Positions 47,703 through 55,958 of a DNA stretch of 64,000 bases are shown one piece after another. Position numbers and translations under genes: made by a program. The notes under the pieces were generated by a model that saw only the letters and a list, made by a program, of their open reading frames with translations, had not been told where the DNA came from and did no database searches. The DNA is taken from assembly GCF_007725405.1 (NCBI RefSeq), contig NZ_CP042163.1, forward strand, positions 558,001 to 622,000, read 5' to 3'. Each line of letters opens with the position of its first letter. The stretch's first letter is position 1. Origin of the DNA: Shouchella miscanthi. GTDB taxonomy: Bacteria > Bacillota > Bacilli > Bacillales > Bacillaceae_D.

Positions 47703-47733
47703 AACCCCATGCTCTCAGTGCATGGGGTTTTTT
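47703..47733 (+). terminator. Strong terminator after the aldolase gene
   Basis: AACCCCATGC (47703-47712) pairs with GCATGGGGTT (47720-47729), followed by TTTT. Confidence 0.9.
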
Positions 47734-47873
47734 CGTGAAGGTTTGAATCTGCTACATCGTTCTTTACGTATAGAGAAATGTATGGATGGAATTGCCCTTA
47801 ATCCACACCTAAGCCAATGGTTATGTAAAAAAAATATAAAGGCGTTGAAATCTAGAGAAGGAGTGGAACGAAC

Positions 47874-48170
47874 ATGATAGTAGAAGCTGCACTATTACAA
47901 GTTATCCCAGGGAAAGAAAAGGAGTATGAAGAGGCCTTTCGAGAAGCGTCTGTTCTTATTTCTTCAATGAAAGGTTACCTGTCACATGAATTGCAACGTT
48001 GTCATGAAGTAAAAGGTAAATACTTGTTACTTGTGAAATGGGAAACCATAGAAGATCATACCATTGGATTTAGACAGTCGCTTGAATATATTCAGTGGAA
48101 GCAACTCCTTCATCATTTTTATGACCCGTTTCCGGTTGTGGAGCATTTTGAGGCTGTCTCGCTAAATTGA
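47874..48170 (+). CDS. Antibiotic-biosynthesis-monooxygenase-fold protein
   Basis: The 98-residue protein is a dimeric alpha/beta ferredoxin-like ABM-domain protein. It shows VEAALLQVIPGKEKEYEEAF, SSMKGYLSHELQRC, KYLLLVKWETIEDH and a C-terminal VVEHFEAV. Family members include heme-degrading and quinol monooxygenases, but many have no known activity. AGAAGGAG precedes the ATG. A small membrane gene follows 33 bases downstream. Confidence 0.85.
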   Translation: MIVEAALLQVIPGKEKEYEEAFREASVLISSMKGYLSHELQRCHEVKGKYLLLVKWETIEDHTIGFRQSLEYIQWKQLLHHFYDPFPVVEHFEAVSLN

Positions 48171-48203
48171 AGTAGAAATTTGTGTAAAAAGAGGAGCGAG
48201 GTT

Positions 48204-48389
48204 ATGGAAGAAGTGAAACCTTTACAAAAGAGGTCATACCCTTTTTGGTCTACTATTTGTTTTTTGCTGTGTGTAGCTGTTTGGGTTCCTAATATCGTTT
48301 TTCAAGTGGCAAGTCCGTTATTTCTCCTAACGTTTATTATTGGACCAGTTGGCATGATTCTAGCTCTGTGGAGAAAGTATTTTTACTAG
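48204..48389 (+). CDS. Small two-helix membrane protein
   Basis: ATG 48204, preceded by AGAGGAG, encodes 61 residues: a basic N-terminus (EEVKPLQKRS), then two hydrophobic segments (FWSTICFLLCVAVWVP and FLLTFIIGPVGMILAL) and a basic tail. It lies 33 bases after the ABM gene and is probably on the same transcript. I do not recognise a function. Confidence 0.65.
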   Translation: MEEVKPLQKRSYPFWSTICFLLCVAVWVPNIVFQVASPLFLLTFIIGPVGMILALWRKYFY

Positions 48390-48894
48390 CTGCTCTCAAT
48401 CTATTTGGGACGTTAAGTTTTTTTATCCTTATGTTTCTTGTATACTGGTTAAATTCATTCTGAAAAGAAGCATCTTAAAAAACGTATAAGAATGGAACGA
48501 ATTTACTACCCTGATTTAACAGGGACACTTGTTGGAAGTGTTTAATCGAATTAACAGAATTTACTCGATATGAATAGAAAGATAGTCTGAAAGCAAACAG
48601 TGAGGAGCGGGTGATGTTATATTTGAGGTTCGCATCTCCTGTTTGGCTTTACCTGTCAGCATAAACGTCGAAGGGTGGTGAAAAAAGTTCAGGAAGGCAA
48701 ATAGACATAGATTGAAACAGTATTGAATTTGGCATATCTTTACTCATGCGTTAATCCAATTTTTTTTAAAAAGATAAGTCAATTAAGATAAAAGTAGTCA
48801 GCAAATTGATCTTTTTGACAACTATAAATATTTATCATTTTTTTTTTCGCAATAAATTCATGTGATTCATTTTAAATTTTGGAGTGTGTGTAAA
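48390..48894 (+). other. Gene-free stretch
   Basis: I see no supported gene, terminator or repeat in these 505 bases. Only short open stretches without ribosome sites occur, such as one near 48612. The last 120 bases are very AT-rich and may hold the promoter of the lipoprotein gene. Confidence 0.5.
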
Positions 48895-49296
48895 ATGTTG
48901 AAGAAACTAGTTGGTATTTTAGTGTGTGCTTCCTTTCTTACAGCTTGTAGCTCATCGGATGAACAATTATCAATTGGAAAGTACGATAATGAAAATAATG
49001 TGGTATTCTCAGATGTGGTTACCAATGAAGAAGATATTAACCAGTTTAAGTCGATTATAAATGAAGCAGAAAGTTTAGGTAATCAACCTAATGAAATACC
49101 TAATGAAGAACCTGTTCGTGTTGTTATGGTTAATAATCATGCTGATTCAACAATGGTAATGTATGTATCTATTTGGGAGATCGATGATAATACGGTTGTA
49201 ATTTCTAGAGGTTTCAATACCAATGAAGATAGTTATTTACTATTGAATGCGGATTCTACAAAACAATTAAATGAGGTAATAAAAATAAATGACTAG
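48895..49296 (+). CDS. Small lipoprotein
   Basis: A lipoprotein signal (KKLVGILVCASFLTAC, lipobox LTAC) leads a 133-residue acidic protein. The body, with VVFSDVVTNEEDINQFKSII and VRVVMVNNHADSTMVMYVSI, has alternating strands and looks like a small secreted alpha/beta domain. ATG 48895 is chosen over the upstream in-frame start at 48862 because GGAG lies about 11 bases before it and the signal begins there. No family is recognised. Confidence 0.8.
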   Translation: MLKKLVGILVCASFLTACSSSDEQLSIGKYDNENNVVFSDVVTNEEDINQFKSIINEAESLGNQPNEIPNEEPVRVVMVNNHADSTMVMYVSIWEIDDNTVVISRGFNTNEDSYLLLNADSTKQLNEVIKIND

Positions 49297-49604
49297 TAAC
49301 CATTATCCACCCGGTAGTTACGCTTCATTAAGTTGTAGGTAGAAGCAAGCACTGCCAAGAAGTTCGTTAGCTGTTCTTGCTGCTACCAGTGGGTTTAGAT
49401 AGTGAACATTAAATAAAGAAAGACCTATAAAATGTAGTTTTACAGTTTGGTCTAACAGCATATTTCACTCTGTAAGATCTCTTTAACGATGGGAGCTTCG
49501 AGGTAGGCTCCTAGCCATAGAGCTCGCACTCATGCTGTGAAGTCATTGGGTAGTTGATATAGAAACAAGTGGATGGGACCGTGAAGAATGAGGAGTGACG
49601 ATTA
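49297..49604. other. Gene-free stretch with a weak minus-strand frame
   Basis: I see no firm gene. A 47-codon minus-strand frame at 49318-49461 ends NELLGSACFYLQLNEA but lacks a convincing ribosome site and could be chance. Confidence 0.4.
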
Positions 49605-49644
49605 AAAAATAGCCCTGACAGCTTACGTTCAGAGGGCTATTTTT
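49605..49644. terminator. Bidirectional terminator beside doxX
   Basis: AAAAATAGCCCT (49605-49616) pairs with AGGGCTATTTTT (49633-49644). On the minus strand it follows the DoxX gene end by 18 bases. Confidence 0.85.
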
Positions 49645-49662
49645 CGTGTGTGCGTGGCGTGT

Positions 49663-50172
49663 TTATGAAGTGGCTAGGGTATCTTTATTGCCATAGTCTT
49701 TTTTTACTTTTTGTTTAATGGTAGGGGTGAAGCGGTCTATTCCAAGTTGTCCGGCGTTTTGTTTACTGATAAGAAGGATAATGGCCATAATAAGCATGAG
49801 CGGATTCGTTGATACGGTTCCTGCTAAGAGGAAAGAGGTATTCATCATACCACCGAAAAACGCTGCGCTTTTTGTGAAGAGACCAACAATAAGGGCGATT
49901 CCGATGAGGACTTCTCCCCACATAACGAGAAAGCTAAAAAGGTCGGCATAAGGGATGGCTACATGTTCTAAAAAAGCGACGTATAGCGGGTAGGCGACAT
50001 CTTCCCCTTTGAGCACAGGATTTGCTGCAGCAGCCTGTAAAAATCCACCTGCATGAAACTCTCCCCCAACTACTTTTCCAATACCAGAACTAAACCACAT
50101 CCAGCCAAGTGATACACGAAGAATGGTTAAAAGCAACTGCGCCATTTTAGATGATTGTAAAAAATGTAACAT
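49663..50172 (-). CDS. DoxX-family membrane protein
   Basis: DoxX-family proteins are four-helix membrane proteins linked to quinone-dependent sulfur oxidation or redox stress. The 169-residue protein has helices near 12-30, 62-92, 98-116 and 120-140. Family segments include LRVSLGWMWFSSGIGK and FLVMWGEVLIGIALIVGLFT. AAGGAGG precedes the ATG. On the minus strand, TTCACA and TATACT (16 bases apart) form the promoter. A Rex-like site overlaps the -35, and a second lies just downstream of the start of transcription, so repression by NADH-sensing Rex is likely. Confidence 0.88.
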   Translation of the reverse strand: MLHFLQSSKMAQLLLTILRVSLGWMWFSSGIGKVVGGEFHAGGFLQAAAANPVLKGEDVAYPLYVAFLEHVAIPYADLFSFLVMWGEVLIGIALIVGLFTKSAAFFGGMMNTSFLLAGTVSTNPLMLIMAIILLISKQNAGQLGIDRFTPTIKQKVKKDYGNKDTLATS

Positions 50173-50189
50173 AGGAAACCCTCCTTAGT

Positions 50190-50207
50190 TTGTGAATGTT
50201 TTCACAT
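50190..50207. promoter_or_regulatory. Rex-like operator 1 upstream of doxX
   Basis: TTGTGAATGTTTTCACAT fits the Rex consensus TTGTGAA-N4-TTCACAA except for the last base. It lies between the doxX promoter and its ribosome site. Confidence 0.65.
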
Positions 50208-50222
50208 TATCTTTATACTCTT

Positions 50223-50250
50223 AGTATACACCTGATTATTTAATTGTGAA
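50223..50250 (-). promoter_or_regulatory. doxX promoter
   Basis: On the minus strand TTCACA (50245-50250) and TATACT (50223-50228) are separated by 16 bases. The -35 lies inside Rex-like site 2. Confidence 0.55.
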
Positions 50251-50261
50251 GTATTTCACAA
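50244..50261. promoter_or_regulatory. Rex-like operator 2 upstream of doxX
   Basis: TTGTGAAGTATTTCACAA matches the Rex consensus TTGTGAA-N4-TTCACAA at every fixed base and overlaps the doxX -35 box. Confidence 0.75.
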
Positions 50262-50378
50262 ACTAATTCACCGATTGTTCATATTTTGAATAGAGCGTTA
50301 GTACAAAGAGGCTTAAGTGGTTTCCTACAGACTCCACAGGAGCTGTTTTCAAATAGACGATCTTGCTCCTTTGTGTTA

Positions 50379-50408
50379 TTGTAAACCAAATAATTTATAA
50401 GTTTACAA
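50379..50408. promoter_or_regulatory. BirA-type biotin operator
   Basis: TTGTAAAC (50379-50386) and GTTTACAA (50401-50408) are perfect inverted arms 14 bases apart. This is the layout of Firmicute BirA boxes (TTGTTAAC-N14/15-GTTAACAA), with one symmetric base change. It lies 24 bases before the acyl-CoA ligase start, over the expected promoter. The B. subtilis yhfUTS homologues are in the BirA regulon. Confidence 0.75.
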
Positions 50409-50431
50409 TTGAATGGAGAGGCGGTTTTTTC

Positions 50432-51832
50432 GTGTATATTGGGAAACAGATTCATCATCATGCTTTGGCGCTACCAGACAAAATCGCTGTTATCTACAAT
50501 AAAAAACAGATTACTTACAGTATGCTTCAAGAAAAAGTGGAGCAATACCGTGGAGAATTATATTGTGAAGCGCTAAAAGATCAGAAGAAAGGTCTCTTAT
50601 CAGTGGCAATTGATGTGATGCAACAAGATGAGCAATTGTACTGGTTTTTAGCGGTGACAAGCCTTGGCTGGAATGGCGTACTTTGTCATCCGAATTGGTC
50701 TGAATGTGATGTGATTAAAATGGCTAAAAAAGCGACAGCAGACGTTATTTTGAGCAATCGTTTCCAAACAGCAGAAGCGGACATCCCCATTTGGAGAATG
50801 TCTAGTTTCGCTACGTCAGACGAAAAACAAGCTATTCCGTATGCAAAAGGAACGGAACCGTTTTACACAGGGTTTACCTCTGGAAGCACTGGGGAACCTA
50901 AAGCCTTTGTTCGGAACCATTTGTCGTGGTCAGGGAGCTTTGACGATGTGCAACAAGGTTTTGCGCTAAGCCAGTCAGATCGTGTTTGCATACCAGGATT
51001 GCTCTTTCATTCATTGTTTTTATTTGCAACCATTCATACACTCCATATTGGGGCAACGGTTTGTTTAGAGCAAGAATTTCAAGTGAAACAAACAAAGAAT
51101 ACAATTGAAGCTTTTAGAGTGAACGTTATTTATGGAGTGCCAACAATGCTGTATGCCCTGTCCCTGGAGGGAATAGATGCACAGCTTGTTGAAAAAGTCA
51201 TTGTTTCTGGAGCGGAATGGCATGAAACGAATCGAGCTCAAGTAAAAGCGATCTTTAACCAAGCAACGCTTTATGAGTTTTACGGTGCATCAGAACTAAG
51301 TTTTGTTTCGTACCTAAACCATTCAAATGGAAAACAGCTGAATGCTGCTGTTGGGGAACTTTTTCCCAGTGTAGAGGTTGAAGTAAAACGAGGTGGCCAA
51401 CTTGTTGTTCGTAGCCCATATTTATTTACTGGCTATGTAGGACAAGCGCCAATTGGGGAATCATTTTCAGTTGGGGACATCGGCTATTTCGACGAACACA
51501 ACATCTTACATGTTAAAGGGAGAATAGGGAATATGCTGACGATTGGGGGCCATAATGTCTACCCAGAAGAGACGGAAAGAGTGGTAAAAGCGTTGCCGTT
51601 TGTAGAAGAAGCGGTAGCGGTTGGAACGTATCATAGGTATTGGGGTAATCAAATGGTGCTTTTCGTGCAAACTGCTCAAGCTCAGGAGTTTGCATTGGTA
51701 CAGATAAAAGCAAGACTGAAAGAATGTTTACCTACACTCAAACGTCCAAGAAGGATTTACGTCGTAGAAGCATTGCCCTTATTAGCAAATGGAAAAGTCG
51801 ATCGACAAGCGTTGGTAGGTGAAACGAGATGA
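50432..51832 (+). CDS. Acyl-CoA ligase of the YhfT/VraA type
   Basis: The enzyme should activate a fatty acid with ATP and load it on CoA. The 466-residue protein has the adenylate-forming motifs FTSGSTGEPKAFV, EFYGASELSF, GDIGYFDE and the C-terminal NGKVDRQAL with its catalytic Lys. Order and size match B. subtilis YhfT and S. aureus VraA. The start is GTG 50432, with GGAGAGGCGG upstream; the open frame extends through the BirA-like box and is not used. Its stop overlaps the thiolase start (ATGA). Biotin control suggests a role in supplying or recovering a biotin precursor acyl chain. Confidence 0.88.
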   Translation: MYIGKQIHHHALALPDKIAVIYNKKQITYSMLQEKVEQYRGELYCEALKDQKKGLLSVAIDVMQQDEQLYWFLAVTSLGWNGVLCHPNWSECDVIKMAKKATADVILSNRFQTAEADIPIWRMSSFATSDEKQAIPYAKGTEPFYTGFTSGSTGEPKAFVRNHLSWSGSFDDVQQGFALSQSDRVCIPGLLFHSLFLFATIHTLHIGATVCLEQEFQVKQTKNTIEAFRVNVIYGVPTMLYALSLEGIDAQLVEKVIVSGAEWHETNRAQVKAIFNQATLYEFYGASELSFVSYLNHSNGKQLNAAVGELFPSVEVEVKRGGQLVVRSPYLFTGYVGQAPIGESFSVGDIGYFDEHNILHVKGRIGNMLTIGGHNVYPEETERVVKALPFVEEAVAVGTYHRYWGNQMVLFVQTAQAQEFALVQIKARLKECLPTLKRPRRIYVVEALPLLANGKVDRQALVGETR

Positions 51833-52941
51833 ATGCAGTCTATGTGGTGAAAGCAAAACGAACGGTTATTGGCAAAAAAGGGGGCATCCATAAGAAGGTT
51901 ACACCTGAAAAGTTAGCGGCGGCAGTTTTGGCAGAACTAGGGAAGGCGCTACCAGTTGATGGGGTTATAATGGGTAATGCAGTTGGCGAAGGAGGGAATA
52001 TCGCCCGGCATTCGTTACTTGAAGCAGGCTTTCATCCTAGCGTTCCCGGATTGACTGTCGATAGTCAGTGTGGAGCAGGATTAGAAGCCATTGTTACCGC
52101 TGCTCGTTTTATTCAAGCAGGTGCTGGAGATTGTTATCTAGCTGGTGGTGTGGAAAGTACGAGTTTTGAGCCTGCTCGCTTTCGAGTTGGAGAAAAAACG
52201 CCAATTCCCCGGGCCTCGTTTGCCCCTGCCGACATCGGTGATCCTGATATGGCAGCATCCGCTGAAAGAGTGGCCGAGGGATTTCGTATTTCCAGAGCTC
52301 AGCAAGATGCGTATGCACTAGAAAGCTATAGGCGGGCTTATGAAGGGGATCTGGAAGGTCGCTTTGACGAAGAAAAAATTTTAGCACATCAAGGGATACG
52401 AGATGAAGGCATACGTAAGCTTTCGGAGAGGTTAGTTAAAAGAATGCCGCCTCTTACAATGCCATCTGGTACCATTACGGCGGCAAACTCGTGTGAAAAA
52501 TCAGATGGGGCAGCAGCAGTGATCCTGATGTCTGAAAAAGCCTGTCGAGAAGCAGGTGTGAAACCGTGGCTTCAATTCGTTGATAGCGTAAGCGCAGGTG
52601 ATGATCCAAATTACGCTAGTATAAGTCCAATTCGTGCAATTCAAAAACTTCTCTATCGGAACTCTTTGCACATAGATGCTATCGGACGAATGGAATTTAA
52701 TGAGGCCTACGCGGCGCAACTGATTGCTTGTGGAAAACACATCCCACTCTCATTTAGCCGAGTGAATGTATCAGGCGGTGCTCTGACTCTTGGTCACCCA
52801 TATGGTGCTTCTGGTGCAATCAATGTCTGTCGCTTGTTTCATGAATTACCCCGCTGTAACATGAAGTATGGCATCGCCACAGTCGGTGCTGCTGGTGGTG
52901 TTGGAACGGCGGCTCTTTTTAAGAAGGTTTCAGTTACATGA
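51829..52941 (+). CDS. Thiolase of the YhfS/VraB type
   Basis: Thiolases condense or split acyl-CoA. The 370-residue protein has the nucleophile in VDSQCGAGLEAI (Cys81), EFNEAYAAQ, and the His motif GGALTLGHPYGASGA. The usual second Cys (C-x-G near the C-terminus) is absent: the stretch reads ATVGAAGGVGTAALF. Either another residue serves, or the reaction is altered. The gene overlaps the acyl-CoA ligase by four bases, as in YhfT/YhfS and VraA/VraB pairs. Its end overlaps the convergent membrane gene by eight bases. Confidence 0.88.
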   Translation: MNAVYVVKAKRTVIGKKGGIHKKVTPEKLAAAVLAELGKALPVDGVIMGNAVGEGGNIARHSLLEAGFHPSVPGLTVDSQCGAGLEAIVTAARFIQAGAGDCYLAGGVESTSFEPARFRVGEKTPIPRASFAPADIGDPDMAASAERVAEGFRISRAQQDAYALESYRRAYEGDLEGRFDEEKILAHQGIRDEGIRKLSERLVKRMPPLTMPSGTITAANSCEKSDGAAAVILMSEKACREAGVKPWLQFVDSVSAGDDPNYASISPIRAIQKLLYRNSLHIDAIGRMEFNEAYAAQLIACGKHIPLSFSRVNVSGGALTLGHPYGASGAINVCRLFHELPRCNMKYGIATVGAAGGVGTAALFKKVSVT

Positions 52942-53311
52942 GCAAAATCGCTAAACATAAAATGAACGCCAAACCAGAAAGCGGCGTCATGACCTTTCTT
53001 TCTTTTGCGCTTTTAGAAGCGAAGTTGGCTAATGTATTTACTGCCAGAAATAGTGTAAATAGCCAAGCAAGTAAATGAACAGGCAAAAAAGCAAAGCCAG
53101 TTAACACGTTTGTGTACGTTAAAAAGGTGACGGCCATCACGAGCAAGATCAATGCATTGGCAACACTAACAACACGCATGGGAAGTGGTAATACGCGATA
53201 GAAACCACCCATTGCATAGGCACCTAGCGGGAAACCTAAAGCTAAGAAGATTTGAAAAACACTAATAATAATGAAGAGAATGCTCACTAATATGGCTAAA
53301 ATAACGTCCAA
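52934..53311 (-). CDS. Four-helix membrane protein
   Basis: The minus-strand frame is open from 53377, but AAAGGAGG lies about 11 bases before a TTG at 53311, which starts just ahead of the first helix (DVILAILVSILFIIIS). The 125-residue product has four membrane helices, with the conserved-looking link LGFPLGAYAMGGFYRVLPLP between the first two. I do not recognise a named family; B. subtilis and relatives have many such small integral proteins. It converges on, and overlaps by eight bases, the thiolase gene. Confidence 0.7.
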   Translation of the reverse strand: MDVILAILVSILFIIISVFQIFLALGFPLGAYAMGGFYRVLPLPMRVVSVANALILLVMAVTFLTYTNVLTGFAFLPVHLLAWLFTLFLAVNTLANFASKSAKERKVMTPLSGLAFILCLAILLM

Positions 53312-53449
53312 TGTTTTTTCTGCCTCCTTTAAAAACAAATTGTATTTCCCTTGTCGGTGTGATACGATCATAAGCATTCGAGGTGAGTATGGATGTTACT
53401 ATACCAAATGAAAATACCTGTAAGCTCACAACTTCATCATCATAACAAG

Positions 53450-53548
53450 TAGTCTTGCTAGCCGATTTCTAAAAAATCGCACATAGGAAGACTATTTCTC
53501 ATGAAACCGTATTTGATTAAGTGTACCACTAATCAAGTGCGGTTTTTT
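53450..53548 (+). promoter_or_regulatory. Structured leader with attenuator before hisS
   Basis: TAGTCTT (53450-53456) pairs with AAGACTA (53488-53494). Inside, CGATTT (53463-53468) pairs with AAATCG (53474-53479), leaving an internal loop. Then AACCGTATTTGATTA (53505-53519) pairs along its full length, with two G-U pairs, with TAATCAAGTGCGGTT (53530-53544), followed by TTTT. That terminator lies 29 bases before hisS, so it must be bypassed for expression. No T-box sequence (TGGNACC) is present, so this is not a standard tRNA-sensing T-box. Confidence 0.75.
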
Positions 53549-53577
53549 ATGTTTACTAAAAAAAGGAGGAAAGAAAA

Positions 53578-54849
53578 ATGAAGAAAATGGATTACCAAAA
53601 TGTAAGAGGCACACAGGATTATTTACCAGCAGCGGAAGGTATACGACGGAATATGAAGAGAACCCTTGAGGACGTGTTTAGTCAATATGGCTGTAAACCG
53701 CTAGAAACACCTATTTTGAACTATACCGATTTAATGGCTTCTAAATACGGTGGAGGCGCCGAAATTTTAGAAGAAATGTACACGTTAACAGACCGAGGAA
53801 AGCGTGATTTGGCACTGCGATACGATTTAACCATTCCGTTTGCAAAGGTAGTGGCGATGAATCCAACGTTGACCATGCCATTTAAACGTTATGAGATTGG
53901 GAAAGTTTTTCGAGATGGTCCTATTAAAGCTGGGAGATTTCGGGAATTTACCCAATGTGATGTCGATATTGTTGGCGTTGACACCCAAGTTGCAGAAGCA
54001 GAATGCATGTTAATGGCGGTGGATGCGTGTGAAAAACTCGGATTACCAATGGTGATTCACTATAACAACCGTAAGCTGTTAACAGGTATGCTTGCATGTA
54101 TAGGAGTAGAAAAGGAAAAACAAAGCAGAGTGATCCTCACTATCGACAAATTGGAGAAGATTGGTGCGAGCAACATTGTGAAGGAGTTACACGCGCAAGG
54201 CCTATCTCAACAGGTAACAGCCACGATTGAGGCGTTTTTACAAGCAGGACATTCAATGGACTACTTCAAACGATACGCGGAAGAAAGTGTAGACGTGCAA
54301 CAGGGAATAGCAGAAATAGAAGCACTACAGTCGTTTCTTACATCTTTAGCCATTGAGAAACAATGTGTCTTTAATCCTTTTCTTGCTAGAGGACTAGAAA
54401 TCTACACGAGTACGGTATACGAGCTATTTTTAGAAGATGGAACGATTACGTCAAGTATTGGCAGTGGTGGTAGATATGATCAAGCGATTGGTGGATTAAT
54501 TGGTACAGATGAAACGTTCTCAACAGTTGGCATATCCTTTGGCCTTGATGTTATGTATGAAGCGATTCGTTCTATGAACCAGCCAACTACTCCATTAGTG
54601 GATTATTACATTGTTCCATTAGGCAGGCAAACAGAAGCTCTGTTAGTAGCGCGTGAATTACGAGAACAGGGCTACCGTGTTGAATGTGAATGGACCAATA
54701 AGAATCTTCGAAAAGCCTTAACGAAAGCGAATAAAGAGGGAGTAAAGTATGTCATTATCATTGGGGAAGAGGAAGTGGAACAGAATCAGTACAAAAGAAA
54801 AGATATGCAATCAGGTGAAGAACAGAGGATTGCCTTTCGATTTGCGTAA
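53578..54849 (+). CDS. hisS: Histidyl-tRNA synthetase, paralogous type
   Basis: The enzyme charges tRNA-His. The 423-residue protein has class II motifs: YEIGKVFRDGPIKAGRFREF with TQCDVD (motif 2), LARGLEIYT (the HisA segment, commonly LVRGLDYYT) and IGSGGRYD (motif 3). A C-terminal anticodon-binding domain includes DYYIVPLGRQTEALLVARE. Motif 2 and HisA are closer to the archaeal/eukaryotic-like group than to the usual Bacillus HisS, as in the second HisRS of B. cereus relatives. The ATG follows AAAAGGAGG. It stands alone behind an attenuator. A standard hisS next to aspS probably exists elsewhere. Confidence 0.88.
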   Translation: MKKMDYQNVRGTQDYLPAAEGIRRNMKRTLEDVFSQYGCKPLETPILNYTDLMASKYGGGAEILEEMYTLTDRGKRDLALRYDLTIPFAKVVAMNPTLTMPFKRYEIGKVFRDGPIKAGRFREFTQCDVDIVGVDTQVAEAECMLMAVDACEKLGLPMVIHYNNRKLLTGMLACIGVEKEKQSRVILTIDKLEKIGASNIVKELHAQGLSQQVTATIEAFLQAGHSMDYFKRYAEESVDVQQGIAEIEALQSFLTSLAIEKQCVFNPFLARGLEIYTSTVYELFLEDGTITSSIGSGGRYDQAIGGLIGTDETFSTVGISFGLDVMYEAIRSMNQPTTPLVDYYIVPLGRQTEALLVARELREQGYRVECEWTNKNLRKALTKANKEGVKYVIIIGEEEVEQNQYKRKDMQSGEEQRIAFRFA

Positions 54850-54923
54850 ACTGGACCTACGTATACAATCCATTTGGTCGCTATGGAGACAGAGTTAGAT
54901 CAATTAGTGTGTATCCATCTAAG

Positions 54924-54954
54924 AAAAGAATGGTTTTGAAAACATTCTTTTTTA
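54924..54954 (+). terminator. Intrinsic terminator after hisS
   Basis: AAAAGAATG (54924-54932) pairs with CATTCTTTT (54943-54951), followed by TTT. Confidence 0.8.
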
Positions 54955-54993
54955 GTGGCTTTTTCCATCTATAAACAACGTAATTGATGTAAC

Positions 54994-55167
54994 TTAATAG
55001 TTGCTCAATTTAAAAGCCCATGATTTTAAATTTTCTTGCGTAATACCAATATAATCAAATGCCCAAGTAGTCGTCTCTTTGTTCTCTATTAATAATGCGT
55101 CTTTCTTGAAAGAACATCCAAATAGACAGATATGTAATATGAGAACAACAACAGAGAATTTCCTAAT
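54994..55167 (-). CDS. Small lipoprotein with a non-standard ATT start
   Basis: The minus-strand frame encodes a short lipoprotein: RKFSVVVLILHICLFGC (lipobox LFGC), then SFKKDALLIENKETTTW and a stop at 54994, about 57 residues. There is no ATG, GTG or TTG in frame before the upstream stop. AAGGAGAG lies seven bases before an ATT at 55167. The ATT overlaps the TAA of the upstream gene (TAATT), as an ATG would in TAATG coupling. Either ATT is used, as in infC, or the start codon has been lost by one substitution. Confidence 0.5.
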   Translation of the reverse strand: MRKFSVVVLILHICLFGCSFKKDALLIENKETTTWAFDYIGITQENLKSWAFKLSNY

Positions 55168-55775
55168 TATTCTTCTCTCCTTATCAAATTAGAATATTTC
55201 ATTGCAAATTCCTTATGTAATTTTTCATCATTAAACAGCAAAAACGCACCTCTATCATCATAAATGTGAAAAATTATACCTTTATCTTTATTAATAAAAA
55301 ATACTTCTGGATAAGTGCTCAGTAACTTATCGTTAAACCTGGGAGTTAGATCTTTAAAATCTTGATTACAGATTGCTTTTATAATCTTGTTGTAATGTAA
55401 AAATTTTTTTTGTGTTTGTAGTGAATACTGTACCAATCTACCAAATTCGTCGTTCTCTTCAAAAGTGTGGAGTTTGTATTGATTAATTCTATTTATAAAT
55501 TTATTAAAGAGTCCAATTGGTTTAGATATTGCTTTTTCACTTCGAGCAACTGTTACAAAAAACAACTGGTCTTCATTAATAAAAAGATCTTTAAATATGT
55601 CCGTTGCGCGGCTATAAATGGTATCAAAGTAATCAAAATTAATATTTCCTGAATCATCTAACTGATATAAGCTTTCTTGAAGTTCGATATGTAAGCTTAA
55701 GGGTAGGTCATGAAAAGTTGAGTTAATTAAATCAAGTTCTTTAAATTCATTCCGTAAATAGATTAAATGATTCAT
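55167..55775 (-). CDS. DUF3885-like protein
   Basis: The 202-residue protein starts MNHLIYLRNEFKELDLINST and ends with YDDRGAFLLFNDEKLHKEF. The end resembles the DUF3885 family of Bacillus, whose members often sit near toxin-immunity genes; its function is unknown. GGAAGGATAG precedes the ATG. It overlaps the small lipoprotein downstream by one base. The local sequence is AT-richer than the hisS and murE-like genes on either side, suggesting separate acquisition. Confidence 0.75.
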   Translation of the reverse strand: MNHLIYLRNEFKELDLINSTFHDLPLSLHIELQESLYQLDDSGNINFDYFDTIYSRATDIFKDLFINEDQLFFVTVARSEKAISKPIGLFNKFINRINQYKLHTFEENDEFGRLVQYSLQTQKKFLHYNKIIKAICNQDFKDLTPRFNDKLLSTYPEVFFINKDKGIIFHIYDDRGAFLLFNDEKLHKEFAMKYSNLIRREE

Positions 55776-55958
55776 GTATACTATCCTTCCAATGTTTAGG
55801 TTGATTATTGTCTTAATATTTTACCATCCTTACTCAAGGGGAAGCATACCGATATCTGAGAAAAAACGATTAGAGAGCCGTTAATGGCTGTGATCAAACC
55901 TCTAACTGTTTGTAGATAATGGAACGATTGTTTTATTTAAGAAAGAAAATAGAATGAG

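Noticed and set aside
49318-49461. 47-codon minus-strand gene
   Set aside because: There is no good ribosome site and the length is within chance; noted only as a weak frame.
50300-50345. Second copy of the GC-rich repeat core (TTTCCTACAGACTCCACAGG)
   Set aside because: The shared words with 24822-25100 are short and not in the same order, so similarity is not established.
53450-53548. Classical T-box riboswitch before hisS
   Set aside because: The conserved TGGNACC sequence and antiterminator are absent. GTGGTAC appears only on the opposite strand of the loop.
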